A stretch of 64,000 nucleotides of DNA, taken from the NCBI GenBank assembly GCA_903813345.2, contig CAIIXF020000003.1:14212931-14276930 (forward strand), read 5' to 3'. The notes below the pieces were generated by a model. The model did not search any database and was not told where the DNA came from. It was given only the letters and a program-made list of their open reading frames with translations. Source of the stretch: Owenia fusiformis (lineage: Eukaryota; Annelida; Polychaeta; Sabellida; Oweniidae). The translations under genes and the position numbers were made by a program. Shown in pieces: positions 25,701-40,700 of the stretch. Position 1 is the stretch's first letter, and each line of letters begins with the position of its first letter.

Positions 25701-28700
25701 TCCAATTAATGTCTTTCTTTTAACCTTATCAGGTTTTCCATCCCATATAAAGTTATACATTGCTTTCTCTAAATCTAAAAGTACATTTTCTGGCATGGTA
25801 ATAACAGAGGCTAAGTAAAGTAATTGTGGCAATGCATTTGTTTTTACGATGGTTATCTTTCCATGAATAGTCAGATCTCTTTTCTGCCACTTCTTTAATT
25901 GATCTTTAAACTTTTTTACCCTGAAATCCCAGTTTTTTTGATTACTTAGTTTCTGATCATTACATATGTATACACCTAGGACTTTAACTGGATCATTTTT
26001 CCAGCTAAGACCAGCAAATTTCATATCTCTGTTTTGTGTGTTATTTCCTATATACATTGCTTCAGTTTTTGTTTTATTTATTACTAACCCAGATACTTTT
26101 CCAAAATCATCTAAAATTTTAAGAACGTTTTCAACAGACTGATTATCTTTTAAAAATAAAGTGGTATCATCTGCTAACTGTGCAATTTTGATTTCTTTCT
26201 TACCAGGTGTTTCGATACCACAAACATTTTTTTCTTGACGTATCTTACATGATAGGATTTCTGCACATAGAATGTACAAATACGAACTGATTGGATCTCC
26301 CTGACGAATACCAGGGTTGGGATATAGCCGAGGATCACACCTCATACCTGTAAATTAGTAAAACTGTATATTTCTATTGTGTGTTTGGAAAGATGACAGA
26401 GACAATATTGCAATGTGTTTGCTTTACAATGTGTTTATTTTTAAAAATTGATATATTCGTTTCTTTTGCAGTCTGTTTATATGTGTTTATTTTATGTGAA
26501 TATTTTCTTTTTATTTGCATACCAATACAACGATTCAACCGAGGATCGTAGCTGGTACCAGTACATTTATACGACAATATTTTTTATTGTGTTTTGACAG
26601 ATGATGGAAAAATACAAATGGAGATTCAGAGATGGATTATGATAATCCGTTTAATTCAAGTGGGGATTTTCTTTTCTTTTGTAGTGTGTACCAATACTAG
26701 GGCAAGGATTCAGCCGTGGATCGTACCAATGTGTTTGTAAAGATGGTTTTTACTTCCCAGATACATCATCAGTCCAACAATACTTTAACGGAACTGAGAT
26801 TGAAGCACAATACGACAAGAAAATGCAGGTGAGAATGGTTCGATGGACGTTTTGGCTTGTATTATTTTCCAGTTTGGTATGTTTTGCAGGTGTATCGTGT
26901 TTTATTATCCTATTAGGTTGAGTATGCGTTAAAAGGGCATCTCGTTTGCTGAATGCTACAAGGCTTTTTTCCTGGTATTGTCTCCGCGTTTTCTGAGTAC
27001 AATACGTACATGTAGGTAAACATCGGGAACCTTTTATTTAACCTTCATCTAAGGCCTATCAATTAGAAAAAATCAAAATATTTTTCTCTCTCGAAATCTT
27101 AACAAAATTAACGTTAATTGGCTTCCAATAAAAATTCTTCAAATCAATTTTATCTGTTGAAAGCCCATGGTTATTTTTAAAACAAATGTTAGGATCCGTC
27201 GCAAGGGCTTATACTCATTTCTTATGACACAGGCCTTATGAGATCCTCTCTTCCTGTTCGGATTAACACTTCTCTTAGTCGACGGTTTGTAATTACTGAT
27301 TGCGTATACGAGATAATCCGCCTAGAGTTAAACCAGCTAGAAAAAAAAAATTAAATAATGTTGAAACACATTTAGTTGATCTGCTTAGTCCGTCTTATAC
27401 CACGCGTTGAACTCCTTCTTGCACTACCTCCATATTAAGCTCTATTATAGTTAACTAACGACTGATGTACTTTCTGTATCATTTATCTTGACATATGAAG
27501 GCTTGTGATTTCTATCCTTCAGTTAGGACAATATAGAATAAGACATAAACACGAAAAATGTCACCACCTGCCATTTGTTACAGACGCCGAACACCAACCG
27601 CCAAACACCAACTGCCAAACACCAACTGCCAAACACCGTCCGCAAAAAGTGGTGCCTCAAAAACGTACAGTTCGCCATTATTTAGATCTTAATGTGTCCA
27701 ACAAGTAGCCACCGTGACTTTTCGTAGGATATTGAATATGAAATAAAAGCTAAAGAATGTTTTGAATTATCTGACCGTAAATCTGATTGGATAGTCGGGG
27801 TTTTGATAAACTTACTTTGGTTGGGTAAGGCTAGATCAAGGGATTATATCTTATTGAAAGAGTGAAAATGAAGACTCTTCAAAAAGGGAGGTAAGAAAGG
27901 GCATCACGTGTTTCAATTTCATTAACCATTTTCCCTTAAAGTAATATGGTCCGTCCCACTTTGCCCTGATGACATTTCCCTACAACTTTCTCATTCAACT
28001 CTTCATGTACCACGTTTCGAATCGCTTGGTATACTGCATCGTGTACCAGGGGTCTGTACGGTACCCCTTTTATTAGCGTGTACGCATCTTTTTTGCATTG
28101 CTCCAACACTTATACTTATACTTGTAGAATCAACACCTTGAGAGCAGTTCGTACAAAATTGTTACATTTGTGTCATTAGGAATGGCGTTAAATACATTAG
28201 GGTATACAATGATGCGTCGTTTACAATATTACAATATTATATATTGTATACACTTTCTAGTAGTGTTATAGTTATATTTCTAGTTCGTAGAAAAATCTTT
28301 TTCTGCAATCCACTTCACCGTAATATCGTTATCACTTATGATTCACACTTGTATTGGAACTTGACAAAAAGTTCGACAACTGAAATAAATTGAATTCTAT
28401 TTTCATAGGATAATCCCATGGATAACTACTACGACTCGTCCTTCTCCTGTCTTCCTTGCGCCCCTGGCTGTGATAAATGTGTTGATGACAAGCCGTGTAT
28501 AATCAGCCTTCACTGGGACCAAAGGAGAGCCATTCTAGGCCTCAACTCACTAGTTATGGTGTGGATATTTGTACTCATGTGGTTTACTATCAACTATAGA
28601 GACGTTAAGGTGGGTAAAGGTTCAAATGAAGTGTTTTCGTGCCCCTGGCCATTATTTGTTCCGAAGATTTGCTGTTTGACCACATGTTCATGTTTGTTTA

Positions 28701-31700
28701 TATTTGGCGATTTCAACAAATTCATTTCATTCTCCGACCTTGGAACAAATAAATATTAAAACAACAAATACATAGAGTGGCCAAAATGTTCAAAAAAGCC
28801 TTAGTTAAGCCTTATATCCTGTTAAAGAACCTCTATTCTTACTCATTAGCTCAGAAGAACTCAAGTTGATTGAGTCTAAATAAGTACAATGTAGATTCTT
28901 GTTGGATAGTATTGCTAGAATCCATTTTCAATAGTAAGAATAGGGGTTCTTTAACAGGACATCGGACCTGCTTTCTAGAATTTTTTGATGGCTCAAATAC
29001 TTTTTGCACGCTGCCCAGCAGGGACCTTTTGGTTGTCAAACCTGAAGAGGGTGAGAATTTGATTCGCGTAATATGAAATGAAACGGGTCGTACTTGTAGT
29101 GAAAATGATCGTGTTGGATATCCAAGCTCAGGATGAATCTACGAAGTATTTTTGATTGAAATTCAAGCTACTCAAGCTGGAAAGCGAGTATGGAAAATGA
29201 TGCCGTTATTGGTAACTGTTGACAGGTTCATGGCATTGACAAATGTATACCATTAGCAAACACACCTGATCACCTGTTTACGTGAATTGTAAAGGACTGT
29301 CAAATCATCACTATTAGCACGATGTAATGGATGGTAGAATTATACAATACCAATACGTAAAACACCATGGCGGTCATGTATAAGATGCGAAATTCAATGG
29401 AACAAATGAAATGAAGAAGACATCAAAGTTCATCATTATATACTCTATGTACAAACTGACCAACGATGTCCGAAGGTTGATACCTCAGTCAATGGTTAAA
29501 AAGAAATTACGTGGAATTAATAAGCCGATGTTAACTTTCAAGAATTGATACGGAGGCCCATTTCCCATTGTTCTGTCAGGTTCTTTCATAAAGTTGATTA
29601 AATATTGTCGATACGAACTGTATATGGGTTTATTGACATCAGTATATCCCATTCTTAAAATCACTTCTTTTACATGTTAACGACATTCTCTTTGAAATGG
29701 TAATGAACTGCCTGATTTTCTGGCATTTTTGTCAAATTAGAATTATTGATTACATGTGCGCTGACTTGTCTCCCCGGCAATTTGAATCTTTTCTAAGCCA
29801 TGTTCTTAATTTTGATCACGTCACTACTATGAAACCTGTATTACTAGTTGTATCAATTTATCAGGATATTCATCTTGCTAATTTAGTATTTGATAGAATC
29901 GTAAATAATTGCTGGTATGAACTGGGATAAGGCGGTAGGAATTCGATTCTACGTTACGCATTGTTTTATTTCTGTATACGGATGAAACAATATGCCTTTT
30001 TGTTTTTCTTGGATTCCTGAAATTGACGCATCACGATGTTTCTCTCATCTAATAGAAAATGTGTTATCAAAATGCTGAACATGTTGTACAATGTTGTACA
30101 AATGTAATACAATAAAACATATATCTATATTATATGTATTATGTAGTATGCAAAAATCACCACTGTTTTTAACGATACATGCATCGCACGTTTTTTTCAT
30201 AATGAAAGGGGAAATACCTGGCTTTCTATTTATCAACACCTACCTTCCTAATTTGTTTGCATAAATCGGCCTCTCTTGTCACTGTCTCTCGATTCGAGAT
30301 TGTTTAACGGATTAATGATCATCTTTTTCGACCCTAACACCGGCGGCGGCACGATCGATCGTGTGTATCAACAAATAAAGTGGAGGGCCATTGATCCTGG
30401 AAATGTCTATTAGAGACCCTGATATATCGTTAGGTAACACTAACACAATATGACAGTGTTATTGGTGTACGTGATTTATATATTGTCGAGTGTGAATACA
30501 CACCGTGAACCTGTAACCCATTCGACACATTTCCCTTGATAGAAATTGTTCTCCATTGATTTTTCTGTGGTACAACAAGACATACGATAGCACGCTTCGC
30601 CATTCTTCCGTTGGTTGGAGTGACACTTAAATGGGTATAGATTGTGAGGTTCCTAGATTGAATTCAGCTTTTTGTTTATGTTTACTTTGGCTTTTAAGAT
30701 TTATATGAGTCGTTATTGTTTCGTTTTTAATGTTTCCCTTTATGCTTCTTGTTCCGGGAATCGTTCCATATATGCTTTCTCACTGCACAGATTTTTCAAT
30801 ATTTGCAAGAGGCTTCAGAGACAGGAGCTAAGAAGGCGTCAATACGATTTAATTAAAGAACTATGATATCCACTAAGAGAATATCCCCCCTTGTGATATA
30901 TCACTTGTAAATATCAATGGCGTTTTGTATCATCGGGTAATACTTAAAATCATATCAATTTCAATCACCGACATACGGCACGTCTAGATTCTGGACGTTT
31001 TTGATACTGACATTTTGTTTCGTTATTGTGTATTGTAGGTCCTAAAAGCCGCAAGCCCAATGTTGTTGCGGATCATCCTATTAGGAGCCTTGTTGTTATA
31101 TTGCCCGGTAAGTGTGCCTGTTAATACAGCAGTGTCCTTTTATATGTTAATAGAAATCAAGGTTAAAGGAAATAGCGGGGATTGGAGTTCATATTATTAT
31201 TTTGAACCTCATTAAGTTTTAAAGGGAACTGTCCAAGAAAAAGCAAAGATTAGAGTTCACATCGTTTCAAATTTGAACCTTTTTGAGTTTTAAAGGAAAC
31301 TGTGCAGGAAATAGCAAGGATTAGAGTTCATATCATTTTAGATTTGAACCTTATTGAGTTTTAAAGGGAACTGTCGAGGAGAAATCAGGCATGAGATTTT
31401 TTATTTCAGTTTGGCATAAGTTCAGTATGCAATTTGTCAACTATGATTTATGGTCGTCTGGGGAGTGAAAAGCGGATATATTTTATCTTCGTTTTTAATA
31501 CACTATTCTAATTTGTACTTTATTTGACATCGTGTTCTGATTTATGCTATCCTCTCGGTACATATTAAATCAGAGTCCGAGCAAAGCTTTGGCGAAACCT
31601 GACAAGAAAATATTTTGATGCAATCAAGTGGACTTGTACATCATTAAACCAATTCGAGATTTACACGGACTGGGCTTTGTAGTAATTAACACGTTCTGGC

Positions 31701-34700
31701 CTTGGAGAAATAAGTATCCCACTATTTCTGCCATTTTTTCACGGAAACAATGTAAGAAGAAACCAGTCCCATACCCTCACCCTCAGCACCTAGAAACCAC
31801 CCAGAAACCACAAGACCATGGAACGATAGTAGATATTTGCGATTAACTTCCATAGCAGAGAGAAAAAAGAAAAACAATGCATAATAAACAGTATTGGAAT
31901 AGAACTGGTTTACGAAGATTTATTAGATTGTACACTTTATGAATCTAAAGTACTATTGTTAGAAAATATTCTAATCTTACAGACACATTCAAAAACACAG
32001 ACACCTGTAAATACCAACGTGTCAACTTTTAAATAGGATATTACTATTTTTCTCATATTTATTGCGATATTTGTAGAATACGAGCAACACTTTATAATAG
32101 TACACTAAACCCCTAGTTATAGTGCATTATATTTTTCCCTTAGACAAAACACAACGTTGACATGTTTGATTCCTTGACCTTACCTTGCTCTTAATATTTG
32201 TAATATTGGCAAAACTGCCCTAGTACCCGTCACTTCCGCTGAATATAAAAAAGTAGTTTTAAAAAATGAATGTAGTCCGAACACAATTTTGATCATGACG
32301 AGTCAGTAAGCTAGTATGTAGGTACAGTGTTCATTTTTTGCAATGATAACATGCCATTTCTTCTGAAAATGCGTTTATTTGGGTTGCCTGAAGGAAAATT
32401 TCGAGTCAAGTGGCGTATTGATTTTGGCTTCATTTTTGTGAATTTCAATTTCTGTCGGTAGTGTTTATTTCAAAAAGTAGATGTTTGACCCCTATTGAGT
32501 TTAGTGTCAAAATGTAGCTTAGACATTGCTTTTGAACCTCAGATAGGCAAGTTGGGCCACATAAATCCATAACTCGAGATAAGAAACCAGGCGTTTGCCC
32601 ATTTGCCCATTGACTAGTATGGTGACGTGAATAATTTCGACGTGGCATGTTTTGCTTGAGAGAATTACGTTCTTTATCAAATAAAGAGCAAACAGGAATG
32701 AATACGTTTGATGATATCACATAATGATACATAATATATTTGTAAGTACTAATTGAACTACATGATTATACCATAACTTTCAACTTCCCAAAGATTATAG
32801 AATACGTATGTGTGTAGTTATGTGAAAACAACCGTATGCGTTGTACGTGAGTCATGACGTCATTATCAGTGCTTCATTTCCAGTTCAAATTTTCCTCCCT
32901 TAACCAAAAAAAAGCTAGAAATGAATAATTGGAGAATGATAATTTGATGTTCTTTTGGGATGTTGGGGATTTGGTTTCTTTGGCTGGTTTCTTTGTTCAT
33001 CTGTTCACTCTTTCAGCTTTGGTCCTTTTGCTATTGTGGTACCAGTTAAAAATAAGATTTGGTGATCGAGCAACATAAAGTCATACACACTAAATTATTT
33101 TAGCATCTTGTACTGTGACTTTAAGTCGTATACTGGGACTCTTCAATTTATTTAGGGAAATCATATATGTTCATACGTCTTACAAGTGTTTATATATTAT
33201 ATCATATATTTGCAGATGATTGTGAATTATTTTGAGCCTACTATACTCACCTGCTCATTAAGATTGTGGCTACGGGAGTTAGGGTTTTCTATATCATATG
33301 GCGCACTATTACTCAAAACGTGGCGGTAAGTACAAAGGAGCTCAAGGGTTTTCTTTATCATATGGCGCACTATTACTCAAAACGTGGCGGTAAGTACAAA
33401 GGAGCTCAAGGGTTTTCTATATCATATGGCGCACTATTACTCAAAACGTGGCGGTAAGTACAAAGGAGCTCAAGGGTTTTCTATATCATATGGCGCACTA
33501 TTACTCAAAACGTGGCGGTGAGTACAAAGGAGCTCAAGGGTTTTCTATATCATATGGCGCACTATTACTCAAAACGTGGCGGTAAGTACAAAGGAGCTCA
33601 TACTCTATATGAAGTGAAAACAACCACAACCACAACAAGGTAGCCACGGCCAGGTGTTCGTTATAATAGAGAGATTTCGCAACTCACTTCTAGCATTTTT
33701 ATTTTTCCCGTATAACGTATAACTTATGAAGCGTTTTATTGCGCAGCTCTCTATGTTCATAAGTGTGATATTGTTACGTACAGACAACGATTTATAGGAA
33801 TGTCACATATATAGTGCTGCGCAATAAATGATGACGTAATCAAACGCTTCATATAAAAGTATGATAATGTCAAAGTTTCTTCCAAGGTTAAATATAAGAG
33901 GGTTGCGCGTAAGCTATTACCGAACCAAGGTCTGGAAAATCTCAAGTTGTCTTTTCAAATTATTCTGGTTAGTTCAAATGAATGCTCCTTATGACTTACA
34001 CAGGAATTTTCTTTTTCAGCATATCCGTTGTATTCAGAGTAAGATCTGCCGCTAGGATAAAGATATCAGATATGGACCTAATAAAGCGTTTGGCATTAAT
34101 AGTATTGATATTTGTCATATACCTTTCAATACGAATGGCAGTTGGCAGACCATATATAACAAAAGGTAAACGAATTAAATCAGTAGCTACACATTTCAAA
34201 AAAATCCAAGAGCATCTTGTCGAGACTTATTGATTATTTTCTTGTTTTACGATGTAAAACATCTTCGTGAAACTTCGCCTGCTTTACTTTTGCGAATTCG
34301 CGAATATAACTTTCGAGTGTCGGCCATCGGAATAACCTACTCGTTCCATTAATCTCTAGTTTTAAATTGCTTGTTGTTTGTTTTATATCACTGCATGCAT
34401 GTATTGTTATGAATGTTGTAAATAAATATTTTATGTTGCAAAATTTGTTGCATTGATTATTTGCACTTTGAAATCCTTGTAAAGGCCCTCTGTCCGGTCT
34501 TCTTTTTGCTAGATTACATTCAGTATCATCTTGATACCCCTAGAAGGGTCTCATTACACTAGGTTAATCCGGTAGCCGACAGCCGAAAGTTGCATTCGCG
34601 AATACAAGCTTACAGTAAACTTTTAAATGTTTGGAACTTCTTTGAACCTCAAAAATAAGCAGTTAAAGTACCATATTGAAACAGAATATGTAAAAATAGA

Positions 34701-37700
34701 AACATTTATACATGTCCTAACTTTTGTATATTTTAGTTTGTTTTGTAGTTTAGCTATCATATCTGTCGTCTCTTATATTTTGATGCTTCTCTGCCATGTT
34801 ATTTTCGAAAAAAATTAACATGGTTGAAACTCCCTAAATTACAAAAGGGCACAGCTTTGCTGCACATTATACATAACTATCTGAAATATACAAAAGTTGG
34901 GACTTGTACACATGTTTCCATTTTTTATATACTGTTGCAATATAGTCATTTGATTGCTTATTTTTTAAATTCAAAGTAGTTCCAAACATTTAAAATTTTA
35001 CTGTAGTTATACAGTTGGACAGAACATTCGTTTTGGTCATGATAAAAATACGTCATCTCTGCTATAAAAATGTAGTTATTCACATCGATTGTATAAGCAA
35101 TAAATGATTATACAGTATTATGCCACAAACATTTGCGAAATTACAAAAAAACGTGTGTTGGCAAAAGTTAATTGAGATAAAAACGAATATTACTGAAACA
35201 CTTTGACATTAAAACCTCTTTTCAATATAGAACTTACCCAAATGATTCTATTTCATGCCATTTTGATGTAAGTTGTTGTTCCAATCTGAAGGCTACAATG
35301 AAATTGTTTTTATCACTATTGACATTTGACAGCAAGTATTACTTAAAATACACTTTGGGAATTTTCATTGCATTATTTCTATTTGGAGACTATAAAATGA
35401 TTACATTAAGGATTATCAGTGTTGTTTATAATGGGAGATTATTACATATATTTTGAAAATTAAATTTTATAATTATTAACCAGAAATAAACTTACATATT
35501 CGTCCATGTAGAGTCAAATACCTTATCCTATTAAAAGATGGCAGGCTTTATTTAACAAATTATAAACAAATTAATTATTACATTTTCCTAATATACCACT
35601 ATTAATATAAATATACGAGGGTTGATCATAAAGTTCTCATAATATCTCTCTAATTTCTTTGTTTTTCAATATATTCTCATGAAATTTTCACAGATTGTGC
35701 AGCATAGAATGTCTTATTAATTCAGCAAAAAGTATTAAGTTCAACAGAAATATTTAATAAGAAATGGTTGCCATAGTTACGGGAAATCAAGGCACCCGGG
35801 GCAAATAAAAATAATTGAGAGAATGAGCTTAATTAACCATGTATGCATACATAATAAACTCTCTCATGAATTACCAAACACGTTAAAATGTTAACTTGGA
35901 TATGTTGTTAAGTGCTTTAACAATAACAATGATATAAATCGATCGTGTAAATTGTGTGATGTCACAGGGGATGATTTCATGCTTCATTAGATGTGATACC
36001 ACAGTCGAGACTCAACCAAATGGGCAAAACCAATTTTCCTCGGGATATTTGACAAAACAGTCATGGGGTCTAACCGTCACTTCTAATGAAGCATAACAAT
36101 CATCCATTATGAGATCACACAATCCACATGACCATTATAATAGTTCACAATGATCAAGAGCACATATTATTTGACAATTTAATGTGTTTGATAGCTTATT
36201 TGACAACTTATTATGTATTTAAACATGGTTAATGGGGGCTATTCTAGCTAGTTTTTTTATTTGCCCCGGGTGCCTTGATTTCAAGTTACTATGGCAACCA
36301 TTTCTTATTTGATGTTTCTGTTATTTTAAATCTTTTTTGCTAGAATAATAAAACATTCCATGCTGCACATTCTGTGAAAATTTCATAGGAAAATATTGAA
36401 AAATAAAGAAATTAGAGAGATATTATGAGAACTTTATGATCAACCCTCGTAGATAATAAATTTGTTTGCTTTGTAACTTAGTGATCTTTACTCCTCTTTT
36501 TATTAGAGTAGATAGTCATTAATTTTAGAACGGGGACACAATATACGTCATAGTTCTATTTAGGTCAATATTTATTTGTTTAATTATACATAATGTATAT
36601 AAGTATCTAATATATAAATATACATTCCCCTCCAAAGGTTTGGAAACCGAAGATTCATTTTGGTAAAATGTTAAAGCCTGTCTATGTTTGAAGAAAAAAT
36701 TGCACAATATCCAAAGGGACTTTTGGTGTGCACGCTATCCGAAGGGACTTTTGGTGTGCACGCTATCCAAAGGGACTTTTGGTGTGCACGCTATCCAAAG
36801 GGACTTTTGGTGTGCATGCTATCCAAAGGGACATTTGGTGTGCACGCTATCCAAAGTGACTTTTGGTGTGCACGCTATCCAAAGGGACTTTTAGTGTGCA
36901 CGCTATCCAAAGGGACTTTTTGTGTGCACGCTATCCAAGGGGACTTTTGGTGTGCACACTATCCAAAGGGACTTTTGGTGTGCACACTATCCAAAGGGAC
37001 TTTTGGTGTGCACACTATCCAAAGGGACTTTTGGTGTGTACGCTATCCAAAGGGACTTTTGATGTGCCAATCGTATGGAAGGGAATGTAGGTATAAGAAG
37101 GTATTCGAAAAATCCACAAAATATCCCAAAATTTAAAAATGAATAAAAATAACACCTTTGGGGTGATACATCCACGATATAAATTAATTATAGAGATTTC
37201 AATATTGTTATATAACTTGCTTCTTTATTTCAGGCGTTCATACTAGTGGTTTATATGCATTCCAATGTTCCTGGGACGTTTGGGACTACTGTGGGGCCAT
37301 AGGTAATTATAACAGCCGTCACGATTATTTTTCAATTAGCTAGAGATTTTGATGAATGAATAAGAAATTACACACACATGAGCAGAGTATTTTCTATAGG
37401 ATATAGGAACACAGGAAATAATTAATACATTTTGTTAAAAATAGATAGATGTGTGATCGGATTAACATTTTTAGCTATGCATAATTAACGTTGCTTAACG
37501 TTTAATTAACGTTCGCTATCAGTTAGAATGTAACCATCTGGCGGGAAGTTCATCGAGGCTTCCTGCACGCAAGTTGATTACCTTAATTATCTCAAAAAGC
37601 ATGAATGCCAAATGTATTTAGAAACACCTTACGAACTCCGTTGCAGGCTTGAGTAATTTGAAATTACGTTTAAAAATGGTCCCATTAGATAACACAAATT

Positions 37701-40700
37701 GTATTGAGACTTCGATTAGGTGATGCTAAATGCGTTTAAGTACTTAGCACGAACAAGTGGCTATGTCTTAAAGTGCAGCTTTAATAATAAATGGTATCTG
37801 TTGAGTTGAAAGATTGGTACAATTACTAGATATTGACCTTAGTTTCGTATGTCACAATAACTTTTCCATTTTTACCTAATATGTTTCCATTTCCATGACC
37901 CCGTCTCCTTTCTACGATAGTCTTTCCAATTATGGAATTGAAAACTGGAGACGAGGAGCTAATCTAGCCTTGTTGAGCGCAGTGGATTTTTTACATTTAC
38001 ATATCTTTCTTTTTCAGGTGAACTCTTATTTCTAATATGGGGTATTCGGCTATGCATAGTGGTTCGAAAAGCACCCTCAGAGTTTAATGAAAGTAGATTT
38101 ATCAGTTGGGCCATATACAACGAGACCCTACTTTCAGTCTTTCTTAATGTAACAATGTAAGTGTCATTTTAATCATTTAGTGCCTCTCGAGTCATGTTCA
38201 ATGTAAAAAGACGAGTCTCGGTTTGGAGAACGAAGTGCATTAGTCTCCTTAACGCCTACTTTGGACAGTGTTTTGATATTTTTACATGTTGTCGATTTAA
38301 ATGTCCTCTTTTGAATATCCATAATTTAATTTGGGTGATATTTTTATATTTTTCTTGAAAAAATGATTAGCGCAGTAGACTGATAAACTTCGTTCTCCAA
38401 ACCGAGACTTGTCTTTTATTGAATCGGTCTACTGCACGTTACGCCTCCTTCGGTCAATTTTGATATTTTTACGTAAATGTCCTCTTTTGAATATTCATAA
38501 TTTAATTTGGGTGTTATTTCTATATTTTTCATAAAAAATTAATAGCCCAGTAGACTGTTCTCCAAACCAAGACGTCTTTTTGTAAAAACAGGGAAATAAC
38601 CAAGGAATAAAGTACGCATTTAGTTTACACTCTAAAATGTATGGAAATATCGGAAAATAAGGAAGTCTAGTTCAGGCTGTGGAAATAAATTTTGAAAATT
38701 TGTATGACCTTGGGATGACTTGTAATATATCACTATGGGAAGTTTTGGTTGAATTATTAGAAATCAAATGCCAATGATTTTAAAAGCACAATTCTAAAAA
38801 TAAATGTATTGTCTTCGAGCGATCCAAGATATCCTGTAAATACTATTAAAAATGATTTAGACATACTTATTATCCGTTTGCTACTAACTCAGCGTTTGAA
38901 CAATAGGTCACGCCGATCTTTTTTCCCATTCAAAAATGAAAATAACTCGATTAAAGAAATCGGAAGTGATATACACTGTAGAGTTAAAGTGCTGGAAGTA
39001 ATCTTATAAATGCCGAAATTTTTCTTTACAGTCATAATTTTATTTTGTGAATAAAAAATTGGGATGTTGATTTCATGATGATCTAAGATGCAGAAAATTC
39101 CAAATTCACTAGAATTTAAAGGGCGACATTACATTTCCAATAGTCTTGACAGATAAACTTTAAAAAATGGAAAGACTTTCTTGAAACAAAGTCAGAACTG
39201 TTTGGACCACGTGTAAATAGGGACCACGTGGAATGAGCGTAGCAAAGATTATTATGAAATAATACTCACTTTTCACAAGAAGAACAAAACAATTTCATTT
39301 TGCCATTAAGAACAGTTAATAATGCAAAGTTGAAATTTCTTTCTGAACTAATCGTAACAAAATATATCTACATACAGTATACAGTTCACAATAACCCGTA
39401 CTTAAATACAGACAAAGTAAACGCATTGTATTACAGCGTTTGATTCACGCTGATTGATTTTATTGAACGTTAATCTATTCCAGGTTTTTTCTCCAAGAGC
39501 CTGCAAATCCAGATCTGCTGTATTTAGTTGTATTCATCCACACTCAGTTAACAACAACAGTCACATTAGCTTTTCTATTTGGCAGTAAGGTATGTGATTA
39601 AATCATTGTAACCATGTTTTTAAAATTCAACATTAAGTAGAAAAGAAGTGCGCTGGCAAGATTTGAAAAAGCCAGCCATGTAGCTGGCATTCTGAATTGT
39701 CTCGTATAGAAATGCAAGAAAATCAGCTACTTCTAGATTTGGAACAATCGCTTATCTATTCATCAAAATAGTAGAAAATAGTATACTCGCAAGATTTGAA
39801 ATAGCCAGTCATGTAGCTGGCATTCTGAATTGTATAGAAATGCAACACTGTGTACACTGGCTAAATCTGAAAAAAGATGAAATGGAAAAGTTTAAAGGAG
39901 TGGTATCGATATGGTGAACTTTTTGAACACGCATTTTTCTTAAATCAGTCATCAAAACGTTCTGAAAATTTTACACATCTTCAATTTAATGGTCATCTTT
40001 TGGATGGTAGCATTATAATTTGAAGTATATATATATACTTTTCTATATATGGTTTTAGAAAACACATCAGACACTTCTTTTGTTCTTGGTATCATATGTT
40101 CGGAATGAAATAAAACATCTATCCGAACCTCATTGGAGCAAAACGACATAAACACAACGTGTTTAGGTCTCTCGATATTGTAATTGTAAAAAGGAAAATT
40201 TGGTTCCACCATTTGATTTTAAAAAAGTATCTTGTTAATGAAATAAAAGGTTTATCTTAAATTTTTATCTATTTTGGGGGGTTTGTTTTAGGTTTTTGCA
40301 CACATTTTGTTAAATCAACCAAAAGTATAACTATAATATTGAGAGGTTTAAGAAAATGTTGTATGCTATTTTGTTCCAACAAGGTTCGGAAAAACATTTT
40401 ATTTCATTCTCAAGAATTGGTAGAAAGGAACTGAAATAGGTTTTTGAACTGAAATAGTTCATGTCAAAATCTATAAATGTTGAAATTTGTAGATTGCAAT
40501 TGTTTAATATTGATGGATTTAAGGATCAAGGTCAGGACCGGGGTTGGTTTAATATTTAAAATATTTTATTTCAGGCCTATGTAGTGTATAAATATTCCGA
40601 TAAGGAGAGTTGCCCAACAGCCATGAGTCGAGGGTCAAAATACATGGCCGCGCCAAAATCCCAGGGAGGGGGCACAATGCTTAGTAATCTAGACTCTAGT

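Noticed and set aside
26307-26345. First codons of the LINE frame as part of the reverse transcriptase
   Set aside because: The 12-bp target duplication places these bases in host DNA; they resemble the EGF exon read antisense.
33266-33457. 63-codon open frame over the TM3 exon repeat
   Set aside because: It reads the repeat out of the true exon frame and its Met start lies inside the exon.
36684-37136. 150-codon open frame of a regular repeat protein
   Set aside because: It is the 28-bp minisatellite read in one frame; all three forward frames are open and there is no independent sign of coding.
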